DNA of 64,000 nt. Origin: Rosenbergiella australiborealis (GTDB taxonomy: Bacteria; Pseudomonadota; Gammaproteobacteria; Enterobacterales; Enterobacteriaceae). The notes under the pieces are model-generated. The model was not told the origin of the DNA, made no database searches, and saw only the letters and a program-made list of their open reading frames with translations. The stretch spans positions 124,001-188,000 of the forward strand of contig NZ_JABBFO010000001.1 in the NCBI RefSeq assembly GCF_018494035.1, in the 5' to 3' direction. Position 1 is the stretch's first letter. Each line of letters opens with the position of its first letter. The position numbers and the translations under genes were made by a program. This document shows, piece by piece, positions 35,424-44,702 of this stretch.

Positions 35424-37070
35424 ATGACAAATGCCAAGAAAAAGATATGTCTCATTGGTCATGAGTGTGGCTATTACAAAGGACAAGGTGGTATTGCTAC
35501 TTACATAGAACATACTGCTAAAGGTTTTAGTAAGTTAGGATACGAAGTCCATACCATTTTTTTGCATGGCAGCGATCTTGATGATCCAGCGATCAAATGT
35601 TGGAAAATTAATGATAATTTCAGCATTTTCAAAAATTCTAAAGCAGTGGATGAGGTCCTCTCACAGATAAAACCTGACTTTGTTGAAGTCACCGATTTCA
35701 TCGGTCTAGCGAGTTACACACTTGCAAAGCGCGCGATCGAGGGACTGGATTATTCATGTCGTTTTATCACGAATAATCATACAGGCATCCGTGAGGTTTG
35801 GGAGTGGGGTACAGCACTTGATTTTATGGAGTGTGCACCACCATGGATGATTGAGATGTATCAGTATGAGAGAGCACAATCAATTCTGAGTGATGCTAAT
35901 TTTTCAACATCTCATTTTCTTGCCAATTATCTCAGCGCCTTACACGAAACTAACGTTCATACATGTCCATCTTATTATCCGCTAGAAGAACGAGCTATTC
36001 CACCTGTTAGGGATAATAATAATGGTACTATTCAGATTCTTTCTCTGGGGCGGTTTGAACTCAGAAAAAAACAGGAACTGCTTATACTTGCGGCCTGTGA
36101 ATTAATGGTCGAGGGTTATGACCTGCATGTTACATTAATCGGCAACAGCGGAGATGATTTTTATGATCGCAGAGATTATATGGACACATGCTATGGACTT
36201 ATTCCCCTAGAACTAAAAAAGAACTTTAGTTTTTATGATTTTATTCCCTATAAGGAATTACAAAAGCAATATAAAAACTATGATCTGTTCGTCATTCCAT
36301 CTCCTTATGAGAACTTCCCTAACACTGCGCTTGAGGCCATTAACTATGGTTTAATTGTGGCAGGAAGTAAAACTAGCGGCATCAAAGATATGAGCGGATC
36401 AGCTGCTAATAAACTCTGTTTTGAGAAAAACTCTGCCGATTCTATCAAGCATATGCTGACAAGTTTTAGTAGTATGAGCCGTGACGAAAAAGAAGAAATC
36501 AGAAAAGTTCAAAGTGAATCACTAAAAGCCCTAGTCAGTTTTGAAGTTGCTATTGTCAATAGGGTTAGCAAGTACGAGAATATTGAAATTAAATCCCGCA
36601 CTGTCCAACCACTCCGCGAAAAATGTCTCTACGTTACTATGAGAGATGATGCACGTCTCGAATACATGCTGTTAGGTGATAAGAAAATTCATATTGATAG
36701 CAATGAGGCTTATCAACTAGTGAATGCAGCAGAATATATGATTATTTTGCCTTCTGATAATTTTAAAGATACAATTCTAGAAAAAAATTATTTTCCTGAA
36801 AAAAATATTATTTCTGCATTTTCTTATCATCATCCTTATGGGACCATTCTGGATATCAATAAATCTAGAAAAGCATTCTCACAAATAACTATCAACGTCG
36901 CTGATGTTTTTATCAGTAAACATGTCAAAACGTCCAGATTAATTGCAGAAATACTTTTCTCCTGCAAAGATGTCGTCTTCTTCAGAGAGGACTCATCGAG
37001 GGTAGAAAAAGGCATTGGAATTGACTTAATGTATGAACTTGACCTGTTGAGATATAAATATAATGGTTAA
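35424..37070 (+). CDS. Glycosyltransferase, GT4-like with C-terminal extension
   Basis: A 548-residue protein. Residues 1-390 have the GT-B plan: an N-terminal domain starting KKICLIGHECGYYKGQGGIATYIEH and a donor-binding domain with ILSLGRFELRKKQELLILA and FVIPSPYENFPNTALEAINYG (the E-x7-E motif of GT4). After about 390 comes an extra domain of roughly 150 residues (LREKCLYVTMRDDARLEYML...) with no match I recognise. It starts 2 bp after the previous stop and overlaps the next gene by 8 bp. It probably adds a sugar to the repeat unit; donor and acceptor are unknown. Confidence 0.82.
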   Translation: MTNAKKKICLIGHECGYYKGQGGIATYIEHTAKGFSKLGYEVHTIFLHGSDLDDPAIKCWKINDNFSIFKNSKAVDEVLSQIKPDFVEVTDFIGLASYTLAKRAIEGLDYSCRFITNNHTGIREVWEWGTALDFMECAPPWMIEMYQYERAQSILSDANFSTSHFLANYLSALHETNVHTCPSYYPLEERAIPPVRDNNNGTIQILSLGRFELRKKQELLILAACELMVEGYDLHVTLIGNSGDDFYDRRDYMDTCYGLIPLELKKNFSFYDFIPYKELQKQYKNYDLFVIPSPYENFPNTALEAINYGLIVAGSKTSGIKDMSGSAANKLCFEKNSADSIKHMLTSFSSMSRDEKEEIRKVQSESLKALVSFEVAIVNRVSKYENIEIKSRTVQPLREKCLYVTMRDDARLEYMLLGDKKIHIDSNEAYQLVNAAEYMIILPSDNFKDTILEKNYFPEKNIISAFSYHHPYGTILDINKSRKAFSQITINVADVFISKHVKTSRLIAEILFSCKDVVFFREDSSRVEKGIGIDLMYELDLLRYKYNG

Positions 37071-38091
37071 TAATATTTCTGTGATTATCCATGGTCCTCT
37101 TGAAGAGGATTTTTTAGAAAAAAACTTAAATGCAATTTACAGACAACTTAAAAATGCGAAAGTAATCATTTCAACATATAAAAAAGATGCAGAAAAAGTT
37201 AATATTCTTCTAAAAAAAACAAAAAATTATACATGTGAAAATATTGAGGTATTAAGTTGCGATGATGTTTTTAACCCTGGTTTTTTTAATATAAATCGTC
37301 AGATCAATCTGGTTAATGCTGCACTTGATGCTATAGATAAAGAATCATTTATTATTAAAGTAAGGATGGATCAGACGATTAACTTTACGTTATTGATGAA
37401 ATTGGTAAATGTTTTTTCTTCGGACATTAAGGGTAAGTTAATTACGACTAACTGTTATACCCGGGCAGATCGCTGGTATCATCCATCAGATATGTTACTA
37501 GCAGGTGACTACAAGATATTAAGAGATTATTATCCTGTTGAATTCTTCAGAGAAACGCACATGGATAATATTCTTCTGATCAGAGAATTAGTTAAAAGTA
37601 ACCATGTGAAAGATTTCCATAGTTACTGGCCAGAGTCTCGACTTTTTACGAATTTTGTAAAAAAGAGAGGAGATATCATTAAAGAGTCCGCAGAAGATAG
37701 TCTTGAAAAACTAAAAACACACGTTTTCGTAATAAATAGCTGGGACATTTCTCTGAAATGGAAGAAATTCCTGAAAGGGTGGATCCCTGTCCTGCCATAT
37801 ACTTTTAAAATGGCTCCTTTCAGAGATGGTCCTGAAGAAGATGCTTATAATTTCAAAGCAAGCGATCTGAATAGAGTCCCCTCGAAAAATAAAGAAAGTA
37901 TGTTTATCAGAATTTCAAAAATTTATTTTAAAACGGGAATGTATCACTTTAATCCGCTCTTCTTTAGCTATCGAAAATTTCTACTGAGAGTCGGACGAAA
38001 AGCATTTGATATTTCTTTAAAGTTCATCCCACCTATTTTTCATCGCACTCTCGTTACAATAGGTCGAAAATTTTATTATGCTATCAAGTAA
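37063..38091 (+). CDS. WavE-family polysaccharide synthesis protein (1)
   Basis: A 342-residue protein of the WavE lipopolysaccharide synthesis family, presumed glycosyltransferase-like. Visible are ISVIIHGPLEEDFLEKNLNAIYRQL, VIISTYKKDAEKVN, INRQINLVNAALDAI, FIIKVRMDQTINFTLL and YHPSDMLLAGDYKIL, the usual WavE sequence of blocks with an Asp-containing KxRxDQ motif. It overlaps the preceding gene by 8 bp and the following gene by 14 bp. A second WavE protein is encoded two genes on. Its exact transferase activity is not known. Confidence 0.8.
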   Translation: MVNNISVIIHGPLEEDFLEKNLNAIYRQLKNAKVIISTYKKDAEKVNILLKKTKNYTCENIEVLSCDDVFNPGFFNINRQINLVNAALDAIDKESFIIKVRMDQTINFTLLMKLVNVFSSDIKGKLITTNCYTRADRWYHPSDMLLAGDYKILRDYYPVEFFRETHMDNILLIRELVKSNHVKDFHSYWPESRLFTNFVKKRGDIIKESAEDSLEKLKTHVFVINSWDISLKWKKFLKGWIPVLPYTFKMAPFRDGPEEDAYNFKASDLNRVPSKNKESMFIRISKIYFKTGMYHFNPLFFSYRKFLLRVGRKAFDISLKFIPPIFHRTLVTIGRKFYYAIK

Positions 38092-39022
38092 TATTTATAT
38101 CGTTGGTTGGCGTGGTTACATTGGCCAGTCTCTGTTGAGTTATTTGAGCAGGACTGGTTTTAAGAAGCAGGTATTTCTTTATAGTCGTAACAATGAAGCT
38201 AACGACCTTACTCCTGACTTTATTGATGCTATGCTATGTCAGCATGAGGATTTCGTTAGTAAGATAGTTCACGATATCAACCCTGTTGTCTATTATCTTG
38301 CTAACTACCTCTCCCCAGCCGAATCGCAGAGTCATGCTTTTGAGAGTGTTAACTCTAATCTCTTACCATTTATCCGCTTTATTGAAGATATAAAATTAGT
38401 AGCTAGTAACGTTACGTTTATTTTCGCTTCATCGGGTGGTACGATTTATGGAGATATGGGAGGTGAGAAATGTCGTGAAGATCACATTCTTTCGCCAAAA
38501 ACTATTTATGCTGCCAATAAACTTGCTCAGGAATCTTACCTTCAGGTTTATAGGTGTAACTACGGGTTGAATTATCGGGTATTACGAATTGCTAACCCTT
38601 ATGGACCCGGGCAGGTTTTCAAAGGTGGGCAGGGGCTTATTCCTGCAATCATGGACTCATATACGAATAAGGCTCCAGTAAAAATCTATGGAGACGGTTC
38701 GGCTTCACGTGATTACATTTATATTGATGATCTTCATGATTGCTTTATAAAATCTGCTTCTTATCAAGGTGATATAAGAATCTTTAATGTTGGTTCTAAT
38801 TCGAAATATTCTATTTTGGATATTATCGAGAGCTTTAATCGGCATGGTATTATTTTCGATACTGTTAAAGTGAAAAGTGATATATCAGTTGTTAATTCTA
38901 TATCCTTAGATATTACACGAGCTAAAAGAGAGTTTAATTGGTCCCCTCAAACAAGTTTTGATAATGGTTTAAAAAAATATATTGAATGGTATAAATTAAC
39001 CTCACAACAAATTAAGCTATGA
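38078..39022 (+). CDS. NAD-dependent sugar epimerase/dehydratase (extended SDR)
   Basis: A 314-residue extended short-chain dehydrogenase. IYIVGWRGYIGQSLLSYL is the NAD loop (GxxGxxG variant GWRGYIG), FASSGGTIYGDMGG carries the catalytic Ser/Thr region, YAANKLAQESYL supplies Tyr-x-x-x-Lys, and RIANPYGPGQ follows. The C-terminal part has the VYIDDLHDC-like sugar-binding segment YIYIDDLHDCFIKSA. It could act on dTDP-4-keto-6-deoxyglucose from RfbAB or on a UDP-sugar; the sequence does not say which. It overlaps the previous WavE gene by 14 bp. Confidence 0.85.
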   Translation: MLSSNIYIVGWRGYIGQSLLSYLSRTGFKKQVFLYSRNNEANDLTPDFIDAMLCQHEDFVSKIVHDINPVVYYLANYLSPAESQSHAFESVNSNLLPFIRFIEDIKLVASNVTFIFASSGGTIYGDMGGEKCREDHILSPKTIYAANKLAQESYLQVYRCNYGLNYRVLRIANPYGPGQVFKGGQGLIPAIMDSYTNKAPVKIYGDGSASRDYIYIDDLHDCFIKSASYQGDIRIFNVGSNSKYSILDIIESFNRHGIIFDTVKVKSDISVVNSISLDITRAKREFNWSPQTSFDNGLKKYIEWYKLTSQQIKL

Positions 39023-39041
39023 AAAATAAGTAATATGTACA

Positions 39042-40097
39042 ATGCATCTTGATAATTTAATCTCACAGAGTGAAGTTTCCATCGTCATTCAGGGGGGGAT
39101 TCTAAATTCCTCAGGCGAATTAGATAATGACTTCATTTTCAATCTCGACTTGATATTAAAAAACTTCCCCCAATCCGAAATTATTGTGTCAACATGGAAG
39201 ACCGATGATGTTACTCAAAATAAACTCATAATTTCCTACCCGGGTATCTTATTTTTGTTTAATGAGGATGTAGGTTCGATATCTGAGAATATTGATGGTG
39301 TGAATGTTGTCAGTAATGTCAATCGAATGCTGGTATCAAGTCTTAATGGCTTAAGATTCGCCTCAAAAAAATATTCAATAAAAATCAGGACAGACTCATA
39401 CTTATATAACGATAATATTCTTTCGTGCATGAGTGATTATTTTCTAAAAAATAAATTCTTATCAGTTGAGAATATTTTACGGCAAGAGGAATATACGGTT
39501 TTTAGTCGACATTTAATTAACTGTAACTTATTCGCCCGTAATCCCTACAGCCATCTTCCTTTTCTTTATCATCCTGGTGATATTATGGTGGCAGGTTTGA
39601 CGCAGGATGTTTTGAATTTCTTTGACATTCCACTAGCTGAAGAAAGTATTTTTAAACATTGCAGAAGCATGATGAATGCATGTTATATGCGTTTTGTACC
39701 AGAACAATATGTTTGGATAAAAAATCTTGAAAGATCAATACATGGTTTCAAATTTCCGGGTAATTTTTCAAGAAATGCTGTTGAGGTGGAACGCTCTGAA
39801 AAAATGTATCTTAATAATTTTCTACCTTTAGATTCAGCACGACTGGGATTTGTTTGGCGTAAACATAAGGAGGTCTACTTCAATAAAGGATGGTCCAGTC
39901 TTTATCAACCATTCGACTGGATTTATTTGTATTCTAGATACATCAGAAAACAGAAATATTTTCGTCCATTAATCTGGAGTTTAAGATTTATTCAAATAAT
40001 GCTGATGAAAATTTATTTCTTTATCAGGACACAACTGCTTAAGTTGCCTTGTGTGCGTAAAATTGCGTATCGTTTATTTGTAAAGAGAGGAAATTGA
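39042..40097 (+). CDS. WavE-family polysaccharide synthesis protein (2)
   Basis: A 351-residue second WavE-family protein. ISQSEVSIVIQGGILNSSGE, EIIVSTWKTDDVTQNKLI, VNVVSNVNRMLVSSLNGLRF, SIKIRTDSYLYND and LYHPGDIMVAGLTQDVLNFF match the family blocks better than the first copy does. A basic, aromatic C-terminus (from about 290) suggests membrane association. It is coupled to the ABC permease by a TGATG overlap. Two WavE proteins plus one GT4 give at least three candidate transferases for the repeat unit. Confidence 0.82.
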   Translation: MHLDNLISQSEVSIVIQGGILNSSGELDNDFIFNLDLILKNFPQSEIIVSTWKTDDVTQNKLIISYPGILFLFNEDVGSISENIDGVNVVSNVNRMLVSSLNGLRFASKKYSIKIRTDSYLYNDNILSCMSDYFLKNKFLSVENILRQEEYTVFSRHLINCNLFARNPYSHLPFLYHPGDIMVAGLTQDVLNFFDIPLAEESIFKHCRSMMNACYMRFVPEQYVWIKNLERSIHGFKFPGNFSRNAVEVERSEKMYLNNFLPLDSARLGFVWRKHKEVYFNKGWSSLYQPFDWIYLYSRYIRKQKYFRPLIWSLRFIQIMLMKIYFFIRTQLLKLPCVRKIAYRLFVKRGN

Positions 40098-40915
40098 TGA
40101 AAGGTTTTATATCCACTCCGCAAAGTAGAACGACTTTAGCGGAAGTATTAAAATCCAGGAATTTGATAAAGGAGTTTATTCTAAGAGATTTCAATGTTCG
40201 CTATAAACAGACAAGCTTAGGCATCTTGTGGGCAATTATCAATCCTGGTGTAAATATACTCCTTTACTTGTTCGTGTTTGGATTGCTGGTGAAAGTCCCA
40301 ACACCAGAATATAATGCATCTTATGCAGCGGTTTTAATTTCTGGTATCCTTTTTTGGAATCTTTTTGCTACCAGTATGATGGCTGCAAGTGATGCAGTAA
40401 TCAATAATATGCATCTTTTGACAAAGGTCTACTTTCCCAGAATCTCGTTATGTATTGCTAGTGTTTTTGTAGCGTTTATTGATTTCATTATCGCTTTTTT
40501 TGTTTTTATACCCCTCGCGATTTTCTATGGCGTACACTTCGACTTCTCACACCTGATTTTCCTTATCCCCTGCATAATTATTACGCTTATGTTCGGATGC
40601 GGTGTAGGTTGTTTCATGGCAATATTGAAATTACGTTTTCGTGATTTACGACATGTTCTACCATTAGCAACACAGGCCCTGTTTTTTGCTTCTCCTGTTG
40701 TTTATACGCTCACAATAGTGCCGAAAGAATTTCATCAATATTACTCTTTCAATCCGATGACAGGCATCGTTGCGCTCTCCCGCTGGGCATTACTGGGTGG
40801 TAGTAGCATCGATATTACTACACTAGTATATAGTTTTATCACTGCCATTGTTTTAGTCATCTTTGGTGTGTACTACTTTATCAAAAATGATAGATTAATT
40901 GCGGATTACGAATGA
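40097..40915 (+). CDS. wzm: ABC-2 type polysaccharide export permease (Wzm)
   Basis: A 272-residue permease with six helices, exporting lipid-linked O-antigen or capsule chains across the inner membrane. The N-terminal LKSRNLIKEFILRDFNVRYKQ and TSLGILWAIINPGVNILLYLF are classic Wzm/KpsM-type blocks. I take the ATG at 40097, sharing a base with the WavE stop (TGATG), because GAGAGG lies 8 bp upstream; a TTG one codon earlier is less likely. The ATP-binding partner overlaps by 4 bp. Its presence means chain assembly happens in the cytoplasm, with no Wzx/Wzy needed. Confidence 0.93.
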   Translation: MKGFISTPQSRTTLAEVLKSRNLIKEFILRDFNVRYKQTSLGILWAIINPGVNILLYLFVFGLLVKVPTPEYNASYAAVLISGILFWNLFATSMMAASDAVINNMHLLTKVYFPRISLCIASVFVAFIDFIIAFFVFIPLAIFYGVHFDFSHLIFLIPCIIITLMFGCGVGCFMAILKLRFRDLRHVLPLATQALFFASPVVYTLTIVPKEFHQYYSFNPMTGIVALSRWALLGGSSIDITTLVYSFITAIVLVIFGVYYFIKNDRLIADYE

Positions 40916-41637
40916 TTACCTTTGAATCTGTTACACGCGAATTTAGTGTTGGAAACTATCAGCATACCACTCTTAAAGAGCTTTTTTCATTTAGTAAAAA
41001 ACCTCCACAATCAGGAAAAATTTACCGGGCTGTTGATGATGTCTCTTTTTCAATTGCACCAGGACAAGCCGTGGGTGTCCTAGGGAGAAATGGAGCTGGT
41101 AAGTCAACTCTACTAAAGCTATTGACCCGAATCATTGCCCCTAGCTCCGGTAAAATAACAGTCGAAGGTTCAATATCCTGTTTACTTGAAGTCGGCGCAG
41201 GCTTTCATCATGAGCTATCAGGTTATGAAAATATCTTTCTGAGCGGTTCAATATTAGGTATGAGCCGCAAAGAAATTGAAACTAAAATTGAAAGTATTAT
41301 TGATTTTGCTGAGGTACGAGATTTCATTTATGAGCCGGTGAAATATTATTCATCTGGTATGTATGTCAGACTTGCTTTTTCAATTGGCGTACATCTTGAC
41401 TCTGAAGTTCTTGTCATCGATGAAGCATTAGCTGTAGGCGATGCAAACTTTCAGTCGAAGTGTTTAAATAAAATAAATGAAGTTAAAAAAAGCGGGAAAA
41501 CTATTTTTTTTGTAAGTCATAATGTTCATCAGGTAGAGAATATCTGTGATGCATGTCTCGTTATGGAAAAGGGGAAGCTTATTTATCAGGGTGAAACTGC
41601 TCAGGCTGTAGAAATCTATAATCAACTAATTAAGTAA
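40912..41637 (+). CDS. wzt: ABC polysaccharide exporter ATP-binding subunit (Wzt)
   Basis: A 241-residue ATPase with Walker A GVLGRNGAGKSTLLK, signature YYSSGMYVRLAFS, Walker B EVLVIDEALAVGD and the switch His in FFVSHN. The N-terminal loop VTREFSVGNYQHTTLKELF is typical of Wzt. It ends right after the nucleotide domain and lacks the C-terminal carbohydrate-binding domain of Wzt proteins that recognise capped chains. Export should therefore not depend on a terminal cap, as in the Klebsiella O1-type systems. It overlaps wzm by 4 bp. Confidence 0.93.
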   Translation: MITFESVTREFSVGNYQHTTLKELFSFSKKPPQSGKIYRAVDDVSFSIAPGQAVGVLGRNGAGKSTLLKLLTRIIAPSSGKITVEGSISCLLEVGAGFHHELSGYENIFLSGSILGMSRKEIETKIESIIDFAEVRDFIYEPVKYYSSGMYVRLAFSIGVHLDSEVLVIDEALAVGDANFQSKCLNKINEVKKSGKTIFFVSHNVHQVENICDACLVMEKGKLIYQGETAQAVEIYNQLIK

Positions 41638-41649
41638 AGAAGGTTAAAA

Positions 41650-42291
41650 ATGATAGTTATTTCTCATCGTGGCTACTGGAAGTCTTTACAAGAAAAAAAT
41701 ACTGAAGCAGCTTTTATCCGTTCATTTCAGCTCGATCTTGGGACTGAGACTGACTTACGTGACTTCAATGGCGAAATCGTTATCAGTCATGATATTCCTG
41801 ATGCATCATGTATCTCATTCCATCACATGCTGGAACTGTATAAAACACATACCAGTAACAATCCACCTTTAGCACTTAATGTTAAAGCTGATGGTCTACA
41901 AGATGAAGTCAAAAGCATTCTTGAAAAAATGAACATCACAAATTATTTCTTCTTTGATATGGCATTGCCTGATTCTCTTACTTATAATAAGCGCAACTTA
42001 AATGCTTTTGTCAGATACAGTGAATATGAAAGCCTTAATGCACTTTATGATGTTTCTAAAGGTGTCTGGTTAGACGGGTTTGAAAAAGATTTGGTTGAAG
42101 AGGATCTGTTACAAAAGATAATCTCCGACGGAAAAAAAGTTTGTATCGTTTCTCCTGAACTACATAAAAGGAACCATATTGTAAGTTGGGAAAAATATAG
42201 AAAATTCGATGATAAATTGCTTTCCTCATCTGATTTAATCATTTGTACCGATTATCCTGAAGAATGTATGGAGTTTTTTAATGGCTACTAA
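41650..42291 (+). CDS. Glycerophosphodiester phosphodiesterase-like protein
   Basis: A 213-residue protein of the PLC-like phosphodiesterase barrel. MIVISHRGYWKSLQEKNTEA provides His-Arg-Gly and the Glu-Asn-Thr motif, GTETDLRDFNGEIVISHDIP the metal-binding Glu-x-Asp and the second catalytic His-Asp, and LNVKADGL the Lys. These are the core GDPD residues. It is shorter than GlpQ and has no signal peptide, so it is cytoplasmic. In this operon it may cleave or trim a phosphodiester intermediate of the polysaccharide substituent. RBS AGAAGG lies 6 bp before the start; the HAD gene overlaps by 11 bp. Confidence 0.8.
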   Translation: MIVISHRGYWKSLQEKNTEAAFIRSFQLDLGTETDLRDFNGEIVISHDIPDASCISFHHMLELYKTHTSNNPPLALNVKADGLQDEVKSILEKMNITNYFFFDMALPDSLTYNKRNLNAFVRYSEYESLNALYDVSKGVWLDGFEKDLVEEDLLQKIISDGKKVCIVSPELHKRNHIVSWEKYRKFDDKLLSSSDLIICTDYPEECMEFFNGY

Positions 42292-42916
42292 TATTAAAGC
42301 TGTTATTTTCGATATGGATGGTGTCCTTATCGATGCGAAAGATTGGCATTATGAAGCATTGAATACTGCTCTGGATCTGTTCGGGTTGACGATCTCTCGC
42401 CAGGAACACCTAACTACTTATGATGGACTACCAACCAAAGACAAGCTCATCATGTTAAGTAAAGATAAAGGCTTATCAACTACTCTTCATGGCTTCATTA
42501 ATGAAATGAAGCAGCAATACACCATGGAGATTGTTAACAACAAATGTAAGCCTATGTTCCATCACGAATATGCCCTTTCCATGCTAAAAAAAGATGGCTA
42601 TAAAATGGCCATCGCTTCTAATTCAATTAAACATTCAATCGAAGTAATGATGGAACGTGCACACCTTGCGCAGTATCTGGAATTTTACGTTTCTAACCAG
42701 GATGTTGTGAAAGGTAAGCCCGATCCGGAAATGTACAATAAAGCTATTTCAATGCTGGGATTAACACCTGCAGACTGCGTCATTGTCGAGGACAATGAAA
42801 ATGGAATCAAAGCGGCCAGAGCAAGTGGAGCACATGTATTAGAAGTTGAAACCGTTAATGACGTTAATTACACGAACATAAAACGATTTATCTCATTGGT
42901 AGAGAGCGAGGTTTGA
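42281..42916 (+). CDS. HAD-superfamily phosphatase/mutase (beta-PGM-like)
   Basis: A 211-residue HAD hydrolase with motif I AVIFDMDGVLIDAKDWHYEAL (nucleophile and acid Asp), an alpha-helical cap (about 20-90), motif II YKMAIASNSIKH, and motif III/IV VVKGKPDPEMYNKAI ending CVIVEDNENGIKAARASG. It is most like subfamily I phosphatases and beta-phosphoglucomutases. Lying between a GDPD-like gene and a nucleotidyltransferase, it is likely to dephosphorylate or isomerise the phosphorylated precursor. It overlaps the previous gene by 11 bp and is 4 bp before the next. Confidence 0.85.
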   Translation: MATNIKAVIFDMDGVLIDAKDWHYEALNTALDLFGLTISRQEHLTTYDGLPTKDKLIMLSKDKGLSTTLHGFINEMKQQYTMEIVNNKCKPMFHHEYALSMLKKDGYKMAIASNSIKHSIEVMMERAHLAQYLEFYVSNQDVVKGKPDPEMYNKAISMLGLTPADCVIVEDNENGIKAARASGAHVLEVETVNDVNYTNIKRFISLVESEV

Positions 42917-42920
42917 TGAC

Positions 42921-43982
42921 ATGTTAAATATTATTATTCCAATGAGTGGAGCCAGCCTTTATGAAACCAGTGCTGATTTCATCTACCCAAAAATTCTTAC
43001 GGAAGTTAATAATCGCACTCTACTGGAATATTCTCAGGATATATTTTCTACGTTAACCGAAGAATATAAAAGTCTTTTTGTTGTTCCTACGGATAAGCTA
43101 TCTAAGCTGGGACTGGGTAACATCATTGAGCTGATCTCACCTCAGGCAGTTATCATTCCGTTGCACGGTATGACGAAGGGTGCTGTTTGTAGCAGCATGA
43201 TGGCCATCGACGAAATAAATCTTGATGATGAGTTGATTATCTCTTCTGCCGATCATTACATCAATGATGACTTGCAAGAGGTTCTGGAGCATTTTAGAAG
43301 TGTGGAGGCTGATGCGGGTGTCCTCACCTTTGAATCAGTCCATCCAAAATGGTCTTTTGTTAAAACGAATGAAGAAGGCTTAGTCATTCAGACTGCAGAA
43401 AAAAATGCGATCAGTCGCAACGCCGTTGCAGGGCTTTATTATTTCAAACGAGGCTCTGATTTCATCGAGGCCGCTAAAGAACTTATCCGTAAAGATAACT
43501 CGATTGATAATAATTTCTATCTCTCTTCTTCATTAAATGAATTGGTGCTGAAGGGTAAAAAGATAGTAATGTGCCCACTGGGCGATTCTGTATATCACAA
43601 CTTCTATGATGCACATGCTGTTAAAGCATTTGAATCATGTCACGCTAATCAGTTACCACCCGTTAAAAAATTAACGGAAAAATATATCGCAGCTTTCAAT
43701 TCCCGTTCTTTACATGAAGTGGTCGAAATGTTTGACCATAATGCTACGCTGACCGATCCTGGCAATCACAAAATAGGTCGGGAAAATATTCGTAGTATGT
43801 TACTACAACTTTTCAACGATACTAAGATACTCGAATTTAAAGCTCTCTCTGTGCTGGCTGAGCAAAACAGATCCGTCATTGAATTTGAGCTTAAGCTTGA
43901 TGATAAATTGCTGCGTGGTATTGATCTGATTGACTGGAATAATAAAGGCCATATTATAAAAATTAATGCTTACTTGTATTAG
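42921..43982 (+). CDS. Nucleotidyltransferase-like protein fused to a SnoaL-like domain
   Basis: A 353-residue two-domain protein. Residues 1 to about 240 follow the fold of the nucleotidyltransferase at 34666 (MLNIIIPMSGASLYETSADF against MLNIVVPMAGRGSRFSREGY; ELIISSADHYINDDLQEVL; HPKWSFVKTNEEG). The glycine-rich GxGxRF loop is lost and Pro-Lys-Pro is YPKILTE, so catalysis may be altered. Residues from about 255 form an NTF2/SnoaL-like domain (KYIAAFNSRSLHEVVEMFDHNATLTDPG...). It is the last gene of the operon. I know of no characterised protein with this function. Confidence 0.72.
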   Translation: MLNIIIPMSGASLYETSADFIYPKILTEVNNRTLLEYSQDIFSTLTEEYKSLFVVPTDKLSKLGLGNIIELISPQAVIIPLHGMTKGAVCSSMMAIDEINLDDELIISSADHYINDDLQEVLEHFRSVEADAGVLTFESVHPKWSFVKTNEEGLVIQTAEKNAISRNAVAGLYYFKRGSDFIEAAKELIRKDNSIDNNFYLSSSLNELVLKGKKIVMCPLGDSVYHNFYDAHAVKAFESCHANQLPPVKKLTEKYIAAFNSRSLHEVVEMFDHNATLTDPGNHKIGRENIRSMLLQLFNDTKILEFKALSVLAEQNRSVIEFELKLDDKLLRGIDLIDWNNKGHIIKINAYLY

Positions 43983-43999
43983 TTTACCAATAGGTATGC

Positions 44000-44702
44000 A
44001 TGGTAATGAACCAATTAGTAGAACATGAGTTTTTCAATGAAGGCCCCGATGACCTTTTCATGTAGCTCAATTGTGCGTGAGAAGCAGATTATTTTCCGGC
44101 TAAATGCTTAATACGGATCCTTAGCGTCAGGTTGTTAAGCTCAATATGCTGAATGAGTATTTTGCCTGTCGGAGGCTTTGGAACTTCTCGGGCATAACTT
44201 TCCCAGTCATCGCTTGTTATCATACCGATAGTAAACGGAGTGAGCTGGGTAAGTCGTTTACGACAGTTATCATCCATCCGTTATCCAAACGTATAAGCCA
44301 GCGTTGCCGGGCTTTACTGCCGACAAAGCTCCATTGCTAATCAAGTTCGCAAATAAGCAAAACCTCTGCATGAGCGACCGGAGAGTAAGTCATTCGCCTA
44401 GGACGGGTTTTTAAAGTGCGAATGACAGTGTTAATGCCAATTTTGAGCGTTCTTGCAGTATCCCGGACACCGACACCTTTGAATGACATTTCGTTACTTT
44501 ATTCTTTGACGCCGGGCTTGTGGACTTCATAAGCATAGGTGAGCAGAAATACCGGTAGCACTCACGACAGTGAAATCGGTCACGGCCTTTAGGGTTCTCT
44601 CAATGACGGTAAAACTGAGCAGGCTTAAAACGTGGAGACAATGAACGGTAGAGTTGGCTATGATGAAACCTCAAAGCGGTCATTATACATCAATTCAACT
44701 AA
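44000..44702 (-). mobile_element. Decayed IS1 element
   Basis: The left end GGTAATGAACCAATTAGTAG (44000) and the right end, whose complement reads TTGATGTATAATGACCGCTTTGAGG, correspond to IS1 termini. Inside, on the minus strand, InsB remains as RKRLTQLTPFTIGMITSDDW, then ESYAREVPKPPTGKI and NNLTLRIRIKHLAGK (44089-44277), followed by a frameshift. The InsA part (44290-44680) is broken by stops. About 700 of 768 bp remain. It is inactive. Confidence 0.75.
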
